64,000 nt of DNA from Metaphire vulgaris (Eukaryota; Annelida; Clitellata; Crassiclitellata; Megascolecidae): positions 11,754,828 through 11,818,827 of the forward strand of contig CM030851.1 of NCBI GenBank assembly GCA_018105865.1, in the 5' to 3' direction. The notes beneath the pieces are model-generated. The model searched no databases. It saw nothing but the letters and a program-made list of their open reading frames with translations, and was not told where the DNA came from. The position numbers and the translations under genes were made by a program. This document shows, one piece after another, positions 61,571 through 64,000 of this stretch; the first letter of the stretch is position 1; the number at the start of each line of letters is the position of its first letter.

Positions 61571-61769
61571 CAGGGTTTAATCTAGGCCGTTTCCGGGGGG
61601 AAATTGCCCCTTTCCTCCGGAAATTTCAGATTCCTTCCGGAAATTTTGGCATACTACATCAACTAACAACAGCCCCCTAACAGAATTGCCCCCGGCTTTG
61701 TCAGTTTCCTCTCCTCCGGCTTTGTCAGTTGCCCCCCCCCCGGAGTCCAGGAGTCTAGATTAAACGTTG
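61571..61769. mobile_element. hAT-type MITE, CAGGGTTTAATCTAGG family
   Basis: 199 bp, ends CAGGGTTTAATCTAGGCCG and GAGTCTAGATTAAACGTTG, with a perfect 8-bp duplication CTACAAAA at 61563-61570 and 61770-61777. Confidence 0.85.
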
Positions 61770-61777
61770 CTACAAAA

Positions 61778-63030
61778 TGATGTCCGCATCTCTGCATTGC
61801 GTAGCACTTGAGGTTGGTAAGAAGTATTTGAAATTCTCAATCGATGTTTTCTGATCTTAATTATCCAGAGAATTTCCACCGCACGTTGTCGTGTGCGTGG
61901 ATGACCGTCTGCGTTGAAGTGGTTAAATTTTTGAGGCATTTGCAAACGGTCCCTCCAACCAGTACTAGAAAGTCATAAAACGTGGCTAAGGCGTGTTTCC
62001 ATTCGACTCATTGCAAATACCGCCTATTAGTTAAGACAGTAGAGAAAAATCTTTGTCTTTTATTAACGAAAAATGTATTCACAAATGTTAATTCCCTGGG
62101 AGCATTGTAATTCCTTGAGATCATTCTGTACAAAGGTGTAGGCTATATGAGTTGAAATAAGACGTTCGATTCAGTTCAAGTTCAGTTCATTAGCTGCTTA
62201 AACTATTCGATCCTAGTATTCAGTTATACTCTTTTAATTTTTAGACGGAAAATGCATCGAGTTGCGAATATTTTAGCAAATTTTAACTTCTAATTTGTTG
62301 GTTTAAACGGAATTTTCCGTCTGCGCGAACTATGGCGTGCAAAACTCGTGGTATGTCCGGCGTAAAAATCTTACGCCGTTTGAATAACAAGCGTGATATT
62401 GGCTAAGCATGAATATTATTATGAAGCATTATGTGTCTTGTAATATTCATACGTTATTTTGTTAACAGCACGCAGTTTAAATAAATTATAAATAAGAACA
62501 TAGAATGCTGTGACCATGAGTCGATGTCGACCCGATGGAACAAAATGATGATGAAAAACATAACAGCCATTCTTGCTATACTGTCTGGAATACTTTCGTT
62601 TAAACCCCTTAATCGAATCTAGTTATTCGACAATGAATCTGGATTATCGACAAATTAATGTAGTTTAAATTGCTTTTCTTCGGATAGCAAGTAGCCTAGT
62701 TCAGTAGCTTAAGTTAGTTCGCCTCGTCAAATTTAGATAAATAAATAGTTTTGCTTTTCCAAAACAACTGAGATGGCATACAATATACAAGAGTGCATAA
62801 TCATAATCGAACATTAAAGTGCCTTAGTTAATTGAACAACTAAACCAATGTCAGACAAACTGAAAAATAGTGGTTCATAGTTATCGTTCAAAAGTAATTG
62901 GATACAAACTTGAATCATAATCTTAAATTAATTGAATAACAAAGATGCAAATTAAAGAGTAATTATTCATTAATTAAAGTATATTGGATACGGCTAGAGA
63001 GGTAATTAATGAACCAATCGTGGGAAATAC
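61778..63030. other. Gene-free AT-rich stretch
   Basis: No coding exon recognised. A short inverted pair, GACGGAAAAT and ATTTTCCGTC, lies near 62244-62322. Confidence 0.5.
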
Positions 63031-63038
63031 CATTTATA

Positions 63039-63224
63039 CAGTGGCGGCTCCAGAATTTGGCAAGTGGGGGCCGTTGGGGTGGCAACTTCTAATCATGGGG
63101 AGGGGCAACCATTTGTTGTTATGTATGTAGCATTAAGTATAGGGTCCCAACAGGGTGTCACTGGGGCAGGCACTCAATAGGGCGAGGCACGGGCCCCTGG
63201 ACTCCCCCTGTGGAGCCGCCACTG
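63039..63224 (+). mobile_element. hAT-type MITE, CAGTGGCGGCTC family
   Basis: 186 bp, flanks CATTTATA and CATTTGTA (one mismatch). Confidence 0.85.
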
Positions 63225-63239
63225 CATTTGTACCATAGT

Positions 63240-63416
63240 ATTTGAGTTTATGCAGTAGACGTTTATGGCCGAATCGAATGCTTTAACTAAATCGAAAAAG
63301 ATTCCAATGGGATATTTGTCGGATTCAAAATTAGACGATATTATGCCCGTAAGATTTGAAAGAGGCCTATAAATAGCCTGTTTGGGTCTAAAGTCAAATT
63401 CATATGGAGAAAGCAT
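63240..63416 (-). mobile_element. LINE reverse transcriptase fragment
   Basis: Minus strand codes YEFDFRPKQAIYRPL and then YPIGIFFDLVKAFDSAI, the FRP and F-DL-KAFD motifs of non-LTR reverse transcriptases. Both ends are lost. Confidence 0.75.
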
Positions 63417-63754
63417 ATTGATGATCTTAAAACGAAAGTGCGCCTATAGGCCTACAGAATCAAACTGGTTTATCGTTTGGAAAATGCCTACCAGCCAAAC
63501 GGCACAGCGACGCCAGGATGGCAATAAGCAAGACGTTATTGCTGAATGTCATTTTCGATGTTCTCGACAGAGTCCTTTCTTAATTTCTCGAAGATCTCGG
63601 TTAAGATTCTGGGTCTCTAACATGAATTAACAAACGCAAATCAGATATTAGAAATTGTTATGTTAATTGCAGCTGAAACGCGCGTTGTCAGATTACATTG
63701 AAGCACCTCTAACAAGGACTGTTGGAGTACCCGTGTAGGTCGAGCCAGAATCAT

Positions 63755-63766
63755 TATTATTATTAC

Positions 63767-63836
<70 letters not shown>
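63755..63836. repeat. (TTA)n microsatellite
   Basis: About 27 TTA units. Confidence 0.95.
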
Positions 63837-63839
<3 letters not shown>

Positions 63840-63919
63840 TCGTGGTCGACCCAAACACAATGGTCCATGGACTCTATGCTGAGTGACCAGAGTATCAGAA
63901 TATCTATTTATTCTCAGGC

Positions 63920-63982
63920 GATCGTCGAATGATGAAGATAATGATGATGACGATGATGATGATGATGATGATGACGACGACG
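63920..63982. repeat. (GAT)n/(GAC)n microsatellite
   Basis: GATGATGATG then GACGACGACG units at the window end. Confidence 0.9.
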
Positions 63983-64000
63983 ATTATAGTCGACAAATTC

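Overview
The window is from an animal nuclear genome. Coding exons are short, have canonical GT/AG splice sites and in-frame junctions, and are separated by introns of about 0.5-6 kb. The five recognisable genes are animal families: a CUL1-type cullin, a DDIT4/REDD1 homologue, an SLC16 transporter, an SLC31 copper transporter, and a cysteine-rich membrane protein resembling insect LP06548p-type proteins. A marine invertebrate is the best guess, based on the gene types, the very heavy load of small DNA transposons and the frequent AGGCCTA motif. The sequence alone does not fix the phylum.

Layout: 448-11902 (+) holds most of a cullin gene whose 5' end lies outside the window. It carries a broken, tandemly duplicated exon and a one-base frameshift. 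14969-15307 (+) is an unrecognised single-pass membrane ORF. 17169-19075 (-) is a two-exon DDIT4/REDD1 homologue with a probable TATA box near 19560. 30345-38691 (+) is a complete six-exon monocarboxylate-transporter-like gene (776 residues). 43045-46414 (+) is a complete three-exon copper transporter (188 residues). 49572-61254 (-) is an eleven-exon cysteine-rich type I membrane protein, probably lacking its signal-peptide exon. I see no shared pathway or operon; these are independent genes.

The rest is mostly transposon debris and microsatellites. At least eight families of short elements have inverted ends beginning CAG or CAT, and many copies keep matching 8-bp target duplications, which indicates hAT-type MITEs. 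Several are nested in one another. There are also eight TTAA-flanked mini-elements of about 72 bp (piggyBac-like), a PIF/Harbinger-like MITE, two TA-flanked pogo/Tigger-like MITEs, a tRNA-derived SINE family, five broken LINE coding fragments, and a 1.93-kb long-inverted-repeat element in an intron of the SLC16 gene. Trinucleotide runs (CTA, TTA, ATG, AAT, GCA) and AT, AG and GTGA runs are long and numerous.

I found no CRISPR array, rRNA or functional tRNA gene, and no clearly new multi-gene system. The most notable signals are the decaying cullin copy, the nested hAT insertions with intact target duplications (one with an uninterrupted comparison copy in the same window), and the long-inverted-repeat element.
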